Made by a program: the position numbers and the translations under genes. DNA of 64,000 nucleotides. Source: Corynebacterium mycetoides. GTDB lineage: Bacteria; Actinomycetota; Actinomycetes; Mycobacteriales; Mycobacteriaceae. Below, piece after piece: positions 1 to 8,657 of this stretch. The notes under the pieces were generated by a model. The model had not been told where the DNA came from, ran no database searches, and saw only the letters and a program-made list of their open reading frames with translations. Each line of letters starts with the position of its first letter. Position 1 is the stretch's first letter. The stretch lies in contig NZ_LT629700.1 in NCBI RefSeq assembly GCF_900103625.1, positions 2,170,001 through 2,234,000 on the forward strand, read 5' to 3'.

Positions 1-296
1 ACGCCCCGACGATTTCGCAGGCGCTGAGCCAGGTTGGCATCGATTCCGCCGCGGCCCAGGACATTGATATCGTGGGCGAGGACTCCGCCGCCATCCGGGA
101 TGCGCAGGACCAGGCGTCCCCGACGGCACCGGGCGCTACGGACGCCGGTGGCGGAAGCGCTGACGAGGCCCTGAGGGGCATCGACACGGCGCTGAGGGAT
201 CTGGACAACGCGCGCGACGGCTCCTTCGAGGAGTACGGCGCGGCGCTTGACGCGCTCGACCGGGCAGTGCAGGAATACCAGCGCCTGAACCAGTAG
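1..296 (+). CDS. C-terminal tail of a UPF0182-like membrane protein (5' end outside window)
   Basis: An open frame enters from the window edge (first full codon at base 3) and stops with TAG at 294-296, giving about 97 residues. The tail is hydrophilic: a Gly/Ala/Ser/Pro-rich linker followed by a short helical segment rich in Ala, Asp, Leu and Arg that ends RAVQEYQRLNQ. UPF0182 proteins of corynebacteria (the DIP0733 group) end in this kind of coiled tail after their membrane domain, which is why I suggest that family. No membrane segment or catalytic feature lies inside the window, so the assignment rests on the tail alone. The gene is followed by tRNA-fMet on the same strand. Confidence 0.5.
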   Translation, partial: APTISQALSQVGIDSAAAQDIDIVGEDSAAIRDAQDQASPTAPGATDAGGGSADEALRGIDTALRDLDNARDGSFEEYGAALDALDRAVQEYQRLNQ

Positions 297-433
297 GCGG
301 CAGGCGCCATCCCTTGGGGAGAAAGTGCCCTCTCCAGGGGATTTGGCGTTTACTGGGCCAGTCACTATAGTTGGGACACGTTGCCGATGCAGTGCAAACC
401 GCTAAGGCAGCAGGTGAATTACATAACACCCGT

Positions 434-510
434 CGCGGGGTGGAGCAGCTCGGTAGCTCGCTGGGCTCATAACCCAGAGGTCGTTGGTTCGAATCCAGCC
501 CCCGCTACTA
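434..510 (+). tRNA. tRNA-fMet (CAT), initiator
   Basis: A full cloverleaf can be drawn. The acceptor 5' strand is CGCGGGG, the D arm contains AGCTCGGTAGCT, the anticodon stem-loop is CTGGG-CTCATAA-CCCAG and the T arm carries GGTTCGAATCC. The anticodon is CAT. Three consecutive G:C pairs next to the anticodon loop and the unpaired first acceptor base (C1 against T72) are the marks of an initiator tRNA. The 3' end reads ACTA, so CCA is not encoded. The sequence agrees closely with actinobacterial initiator tRNAs. Confidence 0.95.
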
Positions 511-514
511 AGAT

Positions 515-550
515 AAGACCCCTACCAGTGCAAATGCTGGTAGGGGTCTT
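515..550 (+). terminator. Rho-independent terminator after tRNA-fMet
   Basis: A long perfect stem (AAGACCCCTACCAG pairing with CTGGTAGGGGTCTT) around an 8-base loop is followed by a T-rich run, a few bases past the tRNA 3' end. Confidence 0.9.
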
Positions 551-624
551 CTTCATTTTGTGATCGGATCGCCATTTGGGGGTTAAACGACAAAATGTGT
601 GTCTGTTGTCGGCGTGTCGCGGGG

Positions 625-1511
625 TTAGATGTGGCCTTTTTGGATGCCGATTGAGTGTGTGTAGTTGGTGTCGATAGCGTTGTCGTAGAGGGCTGGTCGT
701 CCGGTTTCGTGGTCGGCGTGGTTCTCGTTGTGGGTCAGGGTGGATACTTTGGCGAGTTGGTCCTGGCCCCAGTTGGACTGCCTGGCGATCTCAACAGGAT
801 CGTCAGGCAGTTCCGTTTACAGATACAGCCACCACTCCAGCATCCGACGCTGATGCTCCCCGGATCGTCCGCGGTGGGTGCGGGTCAGCAGTTTCAGTTG
901 GGCGTTGATGCCGCCTTCAAGGCTGTTGGTGGTGGATTTGATCCGGTTGGCATCGAGGACACCGTCGGGTGGTTCGAGGTAGACGAACAGTAGGTTGTTT
1001 CGCCACAGGTGGTTGAGGCTGTTGTAGGCCTTGCGGGTGCGTTCATGCGTCCATGACCAGGTGCGTTGCCGTGTCGCCGGGTCGGTTGTCCACGTTTTCT
1101 GGTTCATCCAGTCGCGGTAGACGTTGCCGTATTCGTGTAGCTGCGCACCCCACGCGGCCGCCTCGTCAAGATCGGTGATCTTCGTGAGGTTGAGCGCGAG
1201 CTGGTAGATCGCTCGTCCTGCATCGGTGCGTGGGCGTGAGGTGGTGTGTCGGCGTACCACGCGTTGGGCGTGGACGAGACAGCGCTGCACTTTCGTTGTG
1301 GGCCAGCATGTCTTGATTGCGCTGGCAGCGCCTTGGCCGCCGTCGATGACAGCGATCAGGGGCGCGGGGATACGTTCGAGGAGCTTTTGGTAGTCGCCGG
1401 TGGTCTCACGTGTGCACCAGTGCCAGGCGATGACGTGATCCAAGGTGGCGGCTACGATGAGACACCCGCCGGCGGTGTAGGTGCCGTCGATGAAGACCTG
1501 GTCGTAGACCC
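625..1511 (-). pseudogene. IS1249-type (IS256-related) transposase, 5'-truncated with internal stop
   Basis: The frame reads leftward from base 1511, where it is cut off by the end of IS3 element A, to a stop at 625. It shows FIDGTYTAGG (catalytic Asp), CLVHAQRVVR and the STTNSLEGG block with the catalytic Glu, as in IS1249/MULE-type transposases. The N-terminal domain is missing. A TAA at 817-819 interrupts the frame after EWWLYL, and the same frame then continues with TELPDDPVEIARQSNWGQDQ to the natural end near KGHI. This is therefore a dead remnant with one nonsense codon and one truncation. Family identity is from recall of corynebacterial IS1249, not a search. Confidence 0.8.
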
Positions 1512-1856
1512 GGGCCCGACCCCTGGAAGGTGGACACAGGGAATTGAACTTATGCGGTCAAGGTGAGTTTACCGCAGGTGCGGTTTTCGAACTCGAGGGG
1601 CGACAGATAATCGCACCATGAGTGTCTGCGCTTCTGGTTGTAGCGCACACACCACGCGAAGACGTCCCGTCTGGCGTGCAGCAGTGAGTCGAAGCGTTTC
1701 CGGTTTTGCAGCACCTCGCGTTTCAATGTCGCGTTGAACGACTCCGCTAGCGCGTTGTCTGCGCTGGTTCCCACCGCTCCCATCGATTGGGTCACCCCTA
1801 GCATCGTGCATCGTGAGCTAAATGCCTTCGAGGTATAGACACTGCCGTGATCTGAA

Positions 1857-3297
1857 GAGGGTGTCCGATTGTTTGTGTGCGGGGGCTTGGGTTACAAGTA
1901 ATCCGCGAATCGGTCAGGGTACGCCACGGCTAGTTGGTTGATGGCTTGTTTCCACCCGGTGGCTTTCGCTCCTTCAATATAGCCGTTGCATTCGATGTCA
2001 CGTTTCGCTTTCTTCGCTCGCTGGGCAGCGCGCTTGTCCTCGATATTGCAGATCATCAGCCACAGCGTCTTCAGCGCCGCAGTATCGTTCGGGAATTGGC
2101 CCCGGTTACGAGTAGCTTTACGCAGCTCAGCGTTGAGTGATTCGATCGAGTTGGTGGTGTAGAGCACCCGCCGTGCCGCAGGCGGGAACTGCAGAAACGG
2201 TATGAACCGCTCCCAGGCGTCGCGCCAGACTTTGACCGACTGCGGGTATTTCTGGCCCAACTCTGAGGCCTCGAAGGCATCAAGGCTGGCACGGGCGGTG
2301 TCCTCGTTTGCGGCCGTGTAGACCTCACGCAGCGCCCGGGAGACAGATTTGCGGTCCTGGTAGGACACCCACCGGTTCGCAGCCCGAATCAGGTGCACGA
2401 TGCAGGTCTGCACCATGGAATTTGGCCAGGTTGCCTCCACGGCTTCCGGCAGGCCTTTCAGCCCGTCGCAACAGACGATGAACACGTCTTGGACACCGCG
2501 GTTGGCCAGATCCGCGCACACCGATGCCCAGAATGCGGCGCCTTCATTTTCAGCGATCCACAATCCCAAGATGTGCTTGATGCCGTCGATGTCGATGCCA
2601 ACAGCCATGTAGCAGGCTTTGTTGACGACGCGGTGACCGTCACGGATTTTCACGCGTAGCGCGTCGAGGAAGATCACCGGGTAAAACTCGTCGAGCTGGC
2701 GGTTCTGCCAGATCATGACCTCGTCTAACACCGCATCGGTAATCGTGCTGATCGTATCCGGGCTCACATCCACCCCAAGCGTGGTTGCGAGATGGTGCTG
2801 AATATCGCGCACCGTCATCCCACCGGCATACAGCGAGACGATCATGTCGTCGAGCTCTGTCAGCCGGCGTGCTCCCTTGGGCACCATCTTCGGGGTAAAC
2901 GTGCCGGCACGATCCCTGGGCACGGTCACTTCCACTGCGCCATAGCCAGAGTTGACGGTCTTGGTGTACGACCCGTTGCGGTGATTGCCGCCGTGTGTGG
3001 GTTCAACCTGGGCTTTGGTTTTACGGTCGGAATGTCCGTAGCCCAAATGCGCATCCATTTCCGCCTGCAGACCAGCGTTGATCGATGCCTGCAACAGGCC
3101 TTTGACCAGGTCGCTGGCATCATCAGCGGACGTCGACAGCTCGCTGATCAAGCTGGCGAGCTCAGGATTTTCCATCAGCTTCTCGCTGATCTCGTTGACC
3201 CTCGCCGGGTCATGGCCTTTCTTCGGTGACACCGTAGTCATTATCGGTGAAACTCCTTCTAGATCAGAGCCTCACACACAAACTTCCTGACACTCCC
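1857..3297 (-). mobile_element. IS256-family element inside element A
   Basis: The 1441-base element is flanked by GATCTGAA at 1849-1856 and 3298-3305, an 8-base target duplication as expected for IS256. Its ends are imperfect inverted repeats sharing GTGTC and GTTTGTGTG blocks (left GAGGGTGTCCGATTG, right in reverse GGGAGTGTCAGGAAG). It carries one intact transposase. A related but not identical element lies at 7189-8627. Confidence 0.95.
1892..3241 (-). CDS. IS256-family transposase
   Basis: The 449-residue protein has the length of a complete IS256 transposase. The DDE residues are in YPVIFLDALRVK (first Asp), FIVCCDGLKGLPEA (second Asp) and YTTNSIESLNAELRK (Glu). The N-terminal part contains the usual GLLQASINAGLQAEMDAHLG block. 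No stop or frameshift is visible, so the enzyme should be active in cut-out/paste-in transposition. A purine-rich site (AGAAGGAG) precedes the ATG on the minus strand. About four fifths of its residues appear to match the 447-residue transposase at 7248-8591 by eye. Confidence 0.95.
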   Translation of the reverse strand: MTTVSPKKGHDPARVNEISEKLMENPELASLISELSTSADDASDLVKGLLQASINAGLQAEMDAHLGYGHSDRKTKAQVEPTHGGNHRNGSYTKTVNSGYGAVEVTVPRDRAGTFTPKMVPKGARRLTELDDMIVSLYAGGMTVRDIQHHLATTLGVDVSPDTISTITDAVLDEVMIWQNRQLDEFYPVIFLDALRVKIRDGHRVVNKACYMAVGIDIDGIKHILGLWIAENEGAAFWASVCADLANRGVQDVFIVCCDGLKGLPEAVEATWPNSMVQTCIVHLIRAANRWVSYQDRKSVSRALREVYTAANEDTARASLDAFEASELGQKYPQSVKVWRDAWERFIPFLQFPPAARRVLYTTNSIESLNAELRKATRNRGQFPNDTAALKTLWLMICNIEDKRAAQRAKKAKRDIECNGYIEGAKATGWKQAINQLAVAYPDRFADYL

Positions 3298-4236
3298 GAT
3301 CTGAATGAAAAATCGCTCCTTTCAGACTGCCTCGGGCGCGCTGTGCTGAGTCCAGCGCATCGATAACCAGATCGACGCGCATGTGGTCAGCAATAGAAAA
3401 TCCCACCAGCCTGCGGGAATAACAATCGATCACGGTGGCAAGATACATATTGCCGCCACCGGATACCGGCAGGTAGGTAATGTCGCCGACGAGCACGCGA
3501 TTCGGCGCCGGGGCATGAAACTGCCTGCAAACAAGATCTGGAAAGACACCACGGCCAGCATCTGCCACGGTGGTGCGCACGCGGCGTTTCTTCGTGAACC
3601 CCTGGATGCCCATAGTCTTCATGATGCGTGCGACGCGTTTGTGATTGACCACCGCATGCGCCCCCGAATCAGGATCGTTCAACGCCGCGGCGATGCGCTT
3701 AGCTCCGTAGAGTCCGTGTTCCTCACGGAACACAGTGCGGATACGAGCACCGAGAACAGCATCGTCAAGAACCTTCTGGCGGCGCGCGGCCTGTGTGTTT
3801 TTCCACTTGTAATAGGAAGATCGCCGCACCTTCAGCACGTGGCACATCCGCTTGACCGAATACTCGGTGCGATGGTCCCGGATGAACTTGAAGCGGATCA
3901 CAAGCCCATCTCTTTCGCAAAATACTGCGCCGCCTTGCGAAGGATGTCTCGCTCTTCTTGAAGAAGCCGGTTCTGCTTCTCGAGTTGTCGGATCCGCTCT
4001 AAATCCGATGATGTCCGGGCTCGAGCTGCAGCATCAATCGCGCGGGCTTTTTTGCCCGTGCCATAGCGCTTGACCCAGGCAGCGAGACTGCCACGGTTAA
4101 CACCGAGATCATGAGCAACCGAATTAAGAGACACACCGTCTGTGTCTTCATACATCGCGACCGCGTCGCGCTTGAACTCCTCAGTATAGGACTTACTGAA
4201 TCGGCCTGAGTTTTTCGGAGACTACGGGTAAAAGCC

Positions 4237-5166
4237 TTACTGGGCTCTTCTGGTGGTGTTGAATTCCTCGTAGTCCTGCTCGTATTCGATCGGGGGAACG
4301 TCACCGATCGACGAGTGCAGACGTTGGTGATTGTACCAGTAGACCCACGAGGCCGTTTCCGTTTCTACCTCCTGGGCATCCCTCCACGTACGACGTGGAT
4401 CGAAGCCGATCAGTTCGGTCTTGTAGAGCCCGATCGTTGATTCCATCATCGCGTTGTCCAAGGCGTCACCGGCCGAGCCGATCGAGCCCTGCAACCCGGC
4501 CTCGACAAGGGCATCGGTAAACGCCATAGAGGTGTACTGGGCTCCCGCGTCCGAGTGGTGGACGATGCCGGTGGCGGTGAAGTCCATCCTCGTGCGCCGA
4601 CGGGAAAACAGGGCGTGCTCCAGGGCCATGAGCACCATCCGGGTGTCCATGACCGTGGTGACCACCCAGCCGAGGATCATTCGCGAATAGGCGTCGACAA
4701 TGAAGGCGACGTAGCAGAAGCCCTCCCGGGTCCAGACGTAGGTGAAGTCCGCGATCCACCACTGATCCGGGTGCGACGGATACGCCCACCGCCGGTTGAT
4801 CAGGTCCGGGTGCCGGCGGTGGGCCGGGGTGGCCACGGTGGTCTTCTTGCGGTGCATCCCTCGTGACACGCCTTTGATTCCGGTGATCTTCATCAGTCGT
4901 TCGACCTGGTCACGGCCAACAGTCATGCCGTCACGGATGGCGGACTTCCAGAGTTTGCGCCGGCCGTAGACCTTGCGGTTGGCCTCCCACAACCGGTAGA
5001 TGCGGTGGGCGGCGTAGGCCTCGTCGAGTTCAGCGTCCGAGGGGCCGAAGCCGCGGGCCTGATGGTCGTAAAAGGTGCTTGGGGCAATCGCGATGCCATG
5101 GGCAGTCAAGGTTTCGCAGATTGACTCGACCCCGAAGCGGTGGCGGTAGGTGCGGATGAACTCCAC
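4237..5166 (-). CDS. IS3-family transposase OrfB (element B1)
   Basis: This 309-residue protein has the HTH_21 region (YGRRKLWKSAIRDG, VERLMKITGIKGV) and an rve/DDE core: WWIADFTYVWTREGF (Asp), IVHHSDAGAQYTS (Asp) and NAMMESTIGLYKTELI (Glu). It ends with the C-terminal WVYWYNHQRLHSSIG motif typical of IS3 enzymes. It starts 2 bases after the orfA stop, and a fused OrfAB by programmed frameshifting is the family norm. It appears intact. Confidence 0.95.
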   Translation of the reverse strand: MEFIRTYRHRFGVESICETLTAHGIAIAPSTFYDHQARGFGPSDAELDEAYAAHRIYRLWEANRKVYGRRKLWKSAIRDGMTVGRDQVERLMKITGIKGVSRGMHRKKTTVATPAHRRHPDLINRRWAYPSHPDQWWIADFTYVWTREGFCYVAFIVDAYSRMILGWVVTTVMDTRMVLMALEHALFSRRRTRMDFTATGIVHHSDAGAQYTSMAFTDALVEAGLQGSIGSAGDALDNAMMESTIGLYKTELIGFDPRRTWRDAQEVETETASWVYWYNHQRLHSSIGDVPPIEYEQDYEEFNTTRRAQ

Positions 5167-5168
5167 GA

Positions 5169-5501
5169 TTACCGAAGTTTGCGGTCGAGCTCCGCCTGGG
5201 CGAAAAAAGCCGACGCCGTTTTCAAAATCTCATTGGCGCGTCGCAGCTTGGCCACTTCCTTGGCCTGCTCGTCGTAGGCGGCCTGGAGTTGCTGGTAGGA
5301 CAGGGAACCGGGCTCAGGAGCTTCGGCCTGCTTTTCCTGTTTGCGGATCCAGTTGCGCAGGGTGGATTCCTTCACACCGAGAAGTTCACCGATCTCCCGG
5401 CGGGCGCCCGCCTTGGAGATGTCGCCTTCCTCGAGGCGCTCGAAGTACATGCGCACCGCGCGCTCCTGCGTGGCTGCGTCGTACTGACTGGGTCGTGCCA
5501 T
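5169..5501 (-). CDS. IS3-family OrfA (element B1)
   Basis: This 110-residue protein has an HTH (GARREIGELLGVKESTLRNW, residues about 30-50) and a C-terminal coiled segment (YDEQAKEVAKLRRANEILK) used for multimerisation. An AGGAGGAAGATC ribosome site lies just upstream of the ATG on the minus strand. It binds the terminal repeats of the element and supplies the first part of the OrfAB transposase. Confidence 0.95.
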   Translation of the reverse strand: MARPSQYDAATQERAVRMYFERLEEGDISKAGARREIGELLGVKESTLRNWIRKQEKQAEAPEPGSLSYQQLQAAYDEQAKEVAKLRRANEILKTASAFFAQAELDRKLR

Positions 5502-5675
5502 GCTGATCTTCCTCCTAGGGTAAAACCTAGTCTCCGACCAACCCAGGCCGCCTCATACGAGGCATGAACTGAGACTACCCTCCTCCGGCTGTCAACCGGG
5601 GCTAGCCTATGTCCACCAACAAGGGGTCAGGTCCCCCGGGCCTGGCCCCCGGAAAGTAGACACGTCGGGGGCTAG

Positions 5676-6575
5676 CTATGCTGCTTGGGTCAGTGTAGCT
5701 GATGTGAGTGCTTCGAAGGTATCGGGGGCTTGAAGGTTGCACCAGGAGTGCCGTCTGCGTGTGTTGTAGCGCATGCACCATCGGAAGACTTCTTGGCGGC
5801 AGGTAATGGGATTGTCAAAGACTTTCCGATCACGCAGGACTTCACGCTTTAAGGTGGCGTTGAAAGATTCTGCCAGGGCATTATCGGCACTTGTTCCCAC
5901 CGCTCCCATGGATTGGCGCACGCCAAGCTGGGTGCAGTGGTCCCTAAATGCTTGTGAGGTGTACACACACTGCCATGATCAGAATGGAAAATTGCCCCTT
6001 TAAGGCTTCCACGGACTTTCCTGGCATGAGATAAAGCCTCGATAACCAGCGATACCCGCATGTGATCGGCTAGTGCATGGCCGACGAGTTTGCGCGAGTA
6101 GACGTCGATGACCGTGGCCAGGTACATGTTCTTGCCGCCCTTACACGGCAGGTAGGTGATATCGCCTACGTAGACGTGGTTCGGCCTGTCAGCGGTGAAT
6201 CTGCGGCCTACTAGATCTGGCATGACTCGACGTCCAGGCTTGCGCCTGGTAGTGATACACCGACGGCGCTTAGTAAAGCCTTTTAGCCCCATGGATTTCA
6301 TAATGCGTGCGACCTTCTTGTGATTGATCGGGCCGAAATCCGTCCCGGCTTTAAGGCTTGCAGCGATGCGTTTAGCACCATAAAGCCCGTGCTCATCATC
6401 GAAGATGGTCTTGATTCGTGCACCAATAAGAGCATCGGAACACATCTTTAACCTGCGTTTTTCGCGGGTATTGACCCATTTGTAGAACGAGGAGCGATTG
6501 AGCTTTAACACGTGGCACATCCGTGTGATCCGAGTATTCGGTTCGGTGGTCATAGACAAACTGGAAGCGGATTAC
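5676..6575 (-). pseudogene. IS3 element C orfB, two frameshifts
   Basis: The reading starts as IRFQFVYDHRTEYS, shifts by one extra base near 6530, continues as TRMCHVLKLNRSSFYKW through VGDITYLPCKGG to FHSDHGSV, then shifts again where an extra GT (near 5963-5970, within a GTGTGT run) breaks GSVYTSQAF. It finishes as DNALAESFNATLKREVL. All DDE blocks are recognisable but lie in different frames, so no full transposase can be made without recoding. Confidence 0.85.
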
Positions 6576-6873
6576 CAGCGTGTCTCTTTAAGCAAAATAT
6601 TTCGCGGCCTTGCGCAGGATGTCGCGTTCTTCGCGCAGCTTCGAGACTTCTTTTGTCTCACTGGCGGATTCGTTCAGAATCAGTCGTCGCTTGGGCCTTG
6701 TCACGCAGGGTCTTCGTGCGGGCACGTTTGCCGGTGCCGTACTGCTTAAGCCAGGAATAAAGTGAGGAACGATTGATTCCTAGCTCTGCTGAAGCCGCGT
6801 GGAGTGAGAGGTCCTCATTGTTTTCGTAGAGGGCCACAGCATCACGTTTGAACTGTTCGGAGTACCTAGGCAT
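6572..6873 (-). pseudogene. IS3 element C orfA, frameshifted
   Basis: The first 71 residues (MPRYSEQFKRDAVALYEN to SERIRQ) are a normal OrfA HTH region. After CAG the frame hits TGA, and the expected continuation EVSKLREERDILRKAAKYF is found in another frame. A further extra T near 6590 disturbs the end at FAKETRW. There are thus at least two indels in a 300-base gene. Confidence 0.8.
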
Positions 6874-7188
6874 GGTGGTAGATTACCTTTCTTCCCAACC
6901 CAACCGGGCTGGATATCAGGTGTCTACCTAACAGGGGTCAGGTCCTAGTTCATTAATTTGTATCCATATTCCTATGGAGCTGCTATTGTAATTGCAGGAT
7001 TTGGCGGGGGTTCTTATTTTCAAACACCTGGTTGTCGAATCTGTCGTAGATTGATGACAGTTATCAACACTGGCATCTGGTTGTTTAGTCAGTTTACGTC
7101 GAGAGAGGGCGGGAATGTTGAGTAGGATTAATCAATTCCGACGAGGAGAGGAGGTGGCTCCGTGGGTTGCATTGGCGACGATCCTTGG

Positions 7189-8627
7189 GAGGGTGTCAGA
7201 TGGTTTGTGTGTGAGGGATTCCCCTCATACCAAGGAGATGAACCAGAATGACTACCGTGGCACGACGAAACCCAGAGGACTCCGCAAAGATCAAAGCGAT
7301 CGAGGAAAAGCTCCTCGCCAATCCTGAGATGGCGAAGCTGATCGACGAGCTCGGCACCTCCACCACGGATGCCAACGATCTCGTCCGGGGCCTGCTCCAG
7401 GCCTCGATCAACCGGGGCCTCAACGCCGAGATGGATGCCCACCTCGGCTACCAGCACGGCGACCGGAACAGCAAGGAAGCCGCTGGTCAGAACAATTCCC
7501 GTAACGGTTCCTACCCCAAGCGGGTCGATTCGAACTACGGACCGGTCGATGTCGCTGTTCCCCGGGACCGTGACGGATCCTTCCTGCCGACAATGGTGCC
7601 CAAAGGATCCCGCCGGCTGACCGACGTCGACGACATGATCATCAGTCTCTATGCCGGTGGCATGACCGTCCGAGACATCCAGCACCACATGGCCACCGCC
7701 ATGGGCGTGGACATCTCCCATGAAACAATCTCCGCGATCACCGATGCGGTCCTCGAGGAGGTCATGATCTGGCAGAACCGCCAACTTGATGAGTTCTACC
7801 CCGTGGTCTTCCTCGATGCGTTACGGATCAAAGTCCGTGACGGGGGCCGGGTGGTCAACAAATCCGCGTACCTGGCTATCGGGGTGGACATGGAGGGGAT
7901 CAAACACATCCTGGGTATCTGGCTGGCTAAAGAGGAAGGAGCCTCGTTCTGGGCGCAGGTGTGTGCCAACCTCGCTACCCGCGGAGTGCACGATGTGTTC
8001 ATCGTGTGCTGTGACGGGCTCAAGGGTCTGCCGGAGGCTGTGGAAGCCACCTGGCCGGATTCGATGGTCCAGACCTGTGTCGTCCACCTGATCAGGGCAG
8101 CAAACCGGTGGGTGGCCTATGGAGATCGTAAGGCGGTGTCCGCCGAGTTGAAGAAGATCTACACCGCCCCCACCGAGCAAACCGCTCTGGCGGCGTTGAC
8201 GGAGTTCGAGGCCTCCGAGCTGGGGGAAAAGTATCCGCAGTCAGTCAAGGTGTGGCGCGATGCGTGGGACCGGTTCATCCCGTTCCTGGAGTTCCCACCG
8301 ATGGCTAGGAAGGTGATCTACACCACGAACTCGATTGAGTCGATGAACAACGAGCTGCGTAAAGCCACCCGGAATCGGGTGCAGTTCACCAACGATGAGT
8401 CTGCGATCAAAACCTTGTGGTTGATGATCTGCAACATTGAGGACAAACGGGCCGCCAAGCGTGCTAAGCAGGGCAAACGGGTCGCGGCGACCAGCGGCCG
8501 GCTGATCGAGGGCAGGCGGGTGACGAACTGGAAGCAGGCCATCAACCAGATGTCTGTGGCTTACCCTGACCGCTTCGAGCCCTACCTCTAATAATCACGC
8601 CCCACACACAAACAACTTGACACGCTC
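7189..8627 (+). mobile_element. IS256-family element inside the surface protein gene
   Basis: The 1439-base element is flanked by ATCCTTGG at 7181-7188 and 8628-8635 (8-base target duplication). Its ends share GTGTC and GTTTGTGTGTG blocks as inverted repeats. It encodes one complete transposase on the plus strand, the same direction as the gene it interrupts. It is a relative of the element at 1857-3297. Confidence 0.95.
7248..8591 (+). CDS. IS256-family transposase
   Basis: The 447-residue protein is complete. DDE residues lie in YPVVFLDALRIK, FIVCCDGLKGLPEA and YTTNSIESMNNELRK. The N-terminal region has GLLQASINRGLNAEMDAHLG. The start is chosen at ATG 7248, 12 bases after an AAGGAGATGAACC stretch. 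Its presence with an intact target duplication suggests a fairly recent insertion. Confidence 0.95.
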   Translation: MTTVARRNPEDSAKIKAIEEKLLANPEMAKLIDELGTSTTDANDLVRGLLQASINRGLNAEMDAHLGYQHGDRNSKEAAGQNNSRNGSYPKRVDSNYGPVDVAVPRDRDGSFLPTMVPKGSRRLTDVDDMIISLYAGGMTVRDIQHHMATAMGVDISHETISAITDAVLEEVMIWQNRQLDEFYPVVFLDALRIKVRDGGRVVNKSAYLAIGVDMEGIKHILGIWLAKEEGASFWAQVCANLATRGVHDVFIVCCDGLKGLPEAVEATWPDSMVQTCVVHLIRAANRWVAYGDRKAVSAELKKIYTAPTEQTALAALTEFEASELGEKYPQSVKVWRDAWDRFIPFLEFPPMARKVIYTTNSIESMNNELRKATRNRVQFTNDESAIKTLWLMICNIEDKRAAKRAKQGKRVAATSGRLIEGRRVTNWKQAINQMSVAYPDRFEPYL

Positions 8628-8657
8628 ATCCTTGGCATTATTGCCCTGGTCCTCAGC

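Larger units (their letters stand above)
1550..3901 (-). pseudogene. IS3 element A orfB (DDE transposase), split by IS256
   Basis: The two halves (3306-3901 and 1550-1856) join exactly once the IS256 element and one copy of its 8-base duplication are removed, restoring GAIFHSDHGSVYTSKAF. The N-terminal half holds the HTH_21-like region (SSYYKW, YGAKRIAAAL) and the start of the rve core (VGDITYLPVSG); the C-terminal half holds DNALAESFNATLKRE with the catalytic Glu. orfB overlaps the end of orfA by 4 bases, the usual IS3 layout. It cannot be expressed as one protein here. Confidence 0.9.
4197..5555 (-). mobile_element. IS3-family element B, copy 1 (B1)
   Basis: Ends are inverted repeats: left TGAATCGGCCTGAGTTTTTC, right in reverse TGAGGCGGCCTGGGTTGGTC, both followed by GGAGACT. 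TAC at 4194-4196 and 5556-5558 is the 3-base target duplication. The 1359-base element recurs at 14615-15973 with no difference that I could see. It interrupts orfA of element A. Confidence 0.95.
3898..5565 (-). pseudogene. IS3 element A orfA, split by element B1
   Basis: The start (ATG at 5563-5565, MPR) and the rest (from KSYTEEFKRDAV to RKAAQYFAKEMGL, 3898-4196) lie on either side of element B1. Deleting B1 and one TAC duplication gives a continuous reading MPRKSYTEEFKRDAVAMYED. The protein is a short HTH plus leucine-zipper type subunit (ERIRQLEKQNRLLQEERDIL) that binds the ends and forms OrfAB by frameshifting in IS3 elements. It is inactive as it stands. Confidence 0.85.
1512..5634 (-). 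mobile_element. IS3-family element A, interrupted by IS256 and by element B1
   Basis: The left end (1512, GGGCCCGACCCCTGG) and the reverse complement of the right end (ending 5634, GGACCTGACCCCTTG) are imperfect inverted repeats. CCC stands on both outer sides (1509-1511 and 5635-5637), a plausible 3-base target duplication. Removing the two internal insertions and their duplications leaves about 1.31 kb, close to the related element C (1308 bases). The element carries orfA and orfB on the minus strand, both broken by later insertions. It landed in the IS1249 transposase to its left. Confidence 0.85.
5638..6945 (-). mobile_element. IS3-family element C, decayed, adjoining element A
   Basis: The 1308-base element has ends related to those of A (left GGGCCTGGCCCCCGG, right in reverse GGACCTGACCCCTGT). 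It starts only 3 bases after the right end of A. The flanks (CCC and TAG) do not match, so the original target duplication is not preserved. Both reading frames have small indels. It lies directly upstream of the surface protein gene. Confidence 0.85.
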
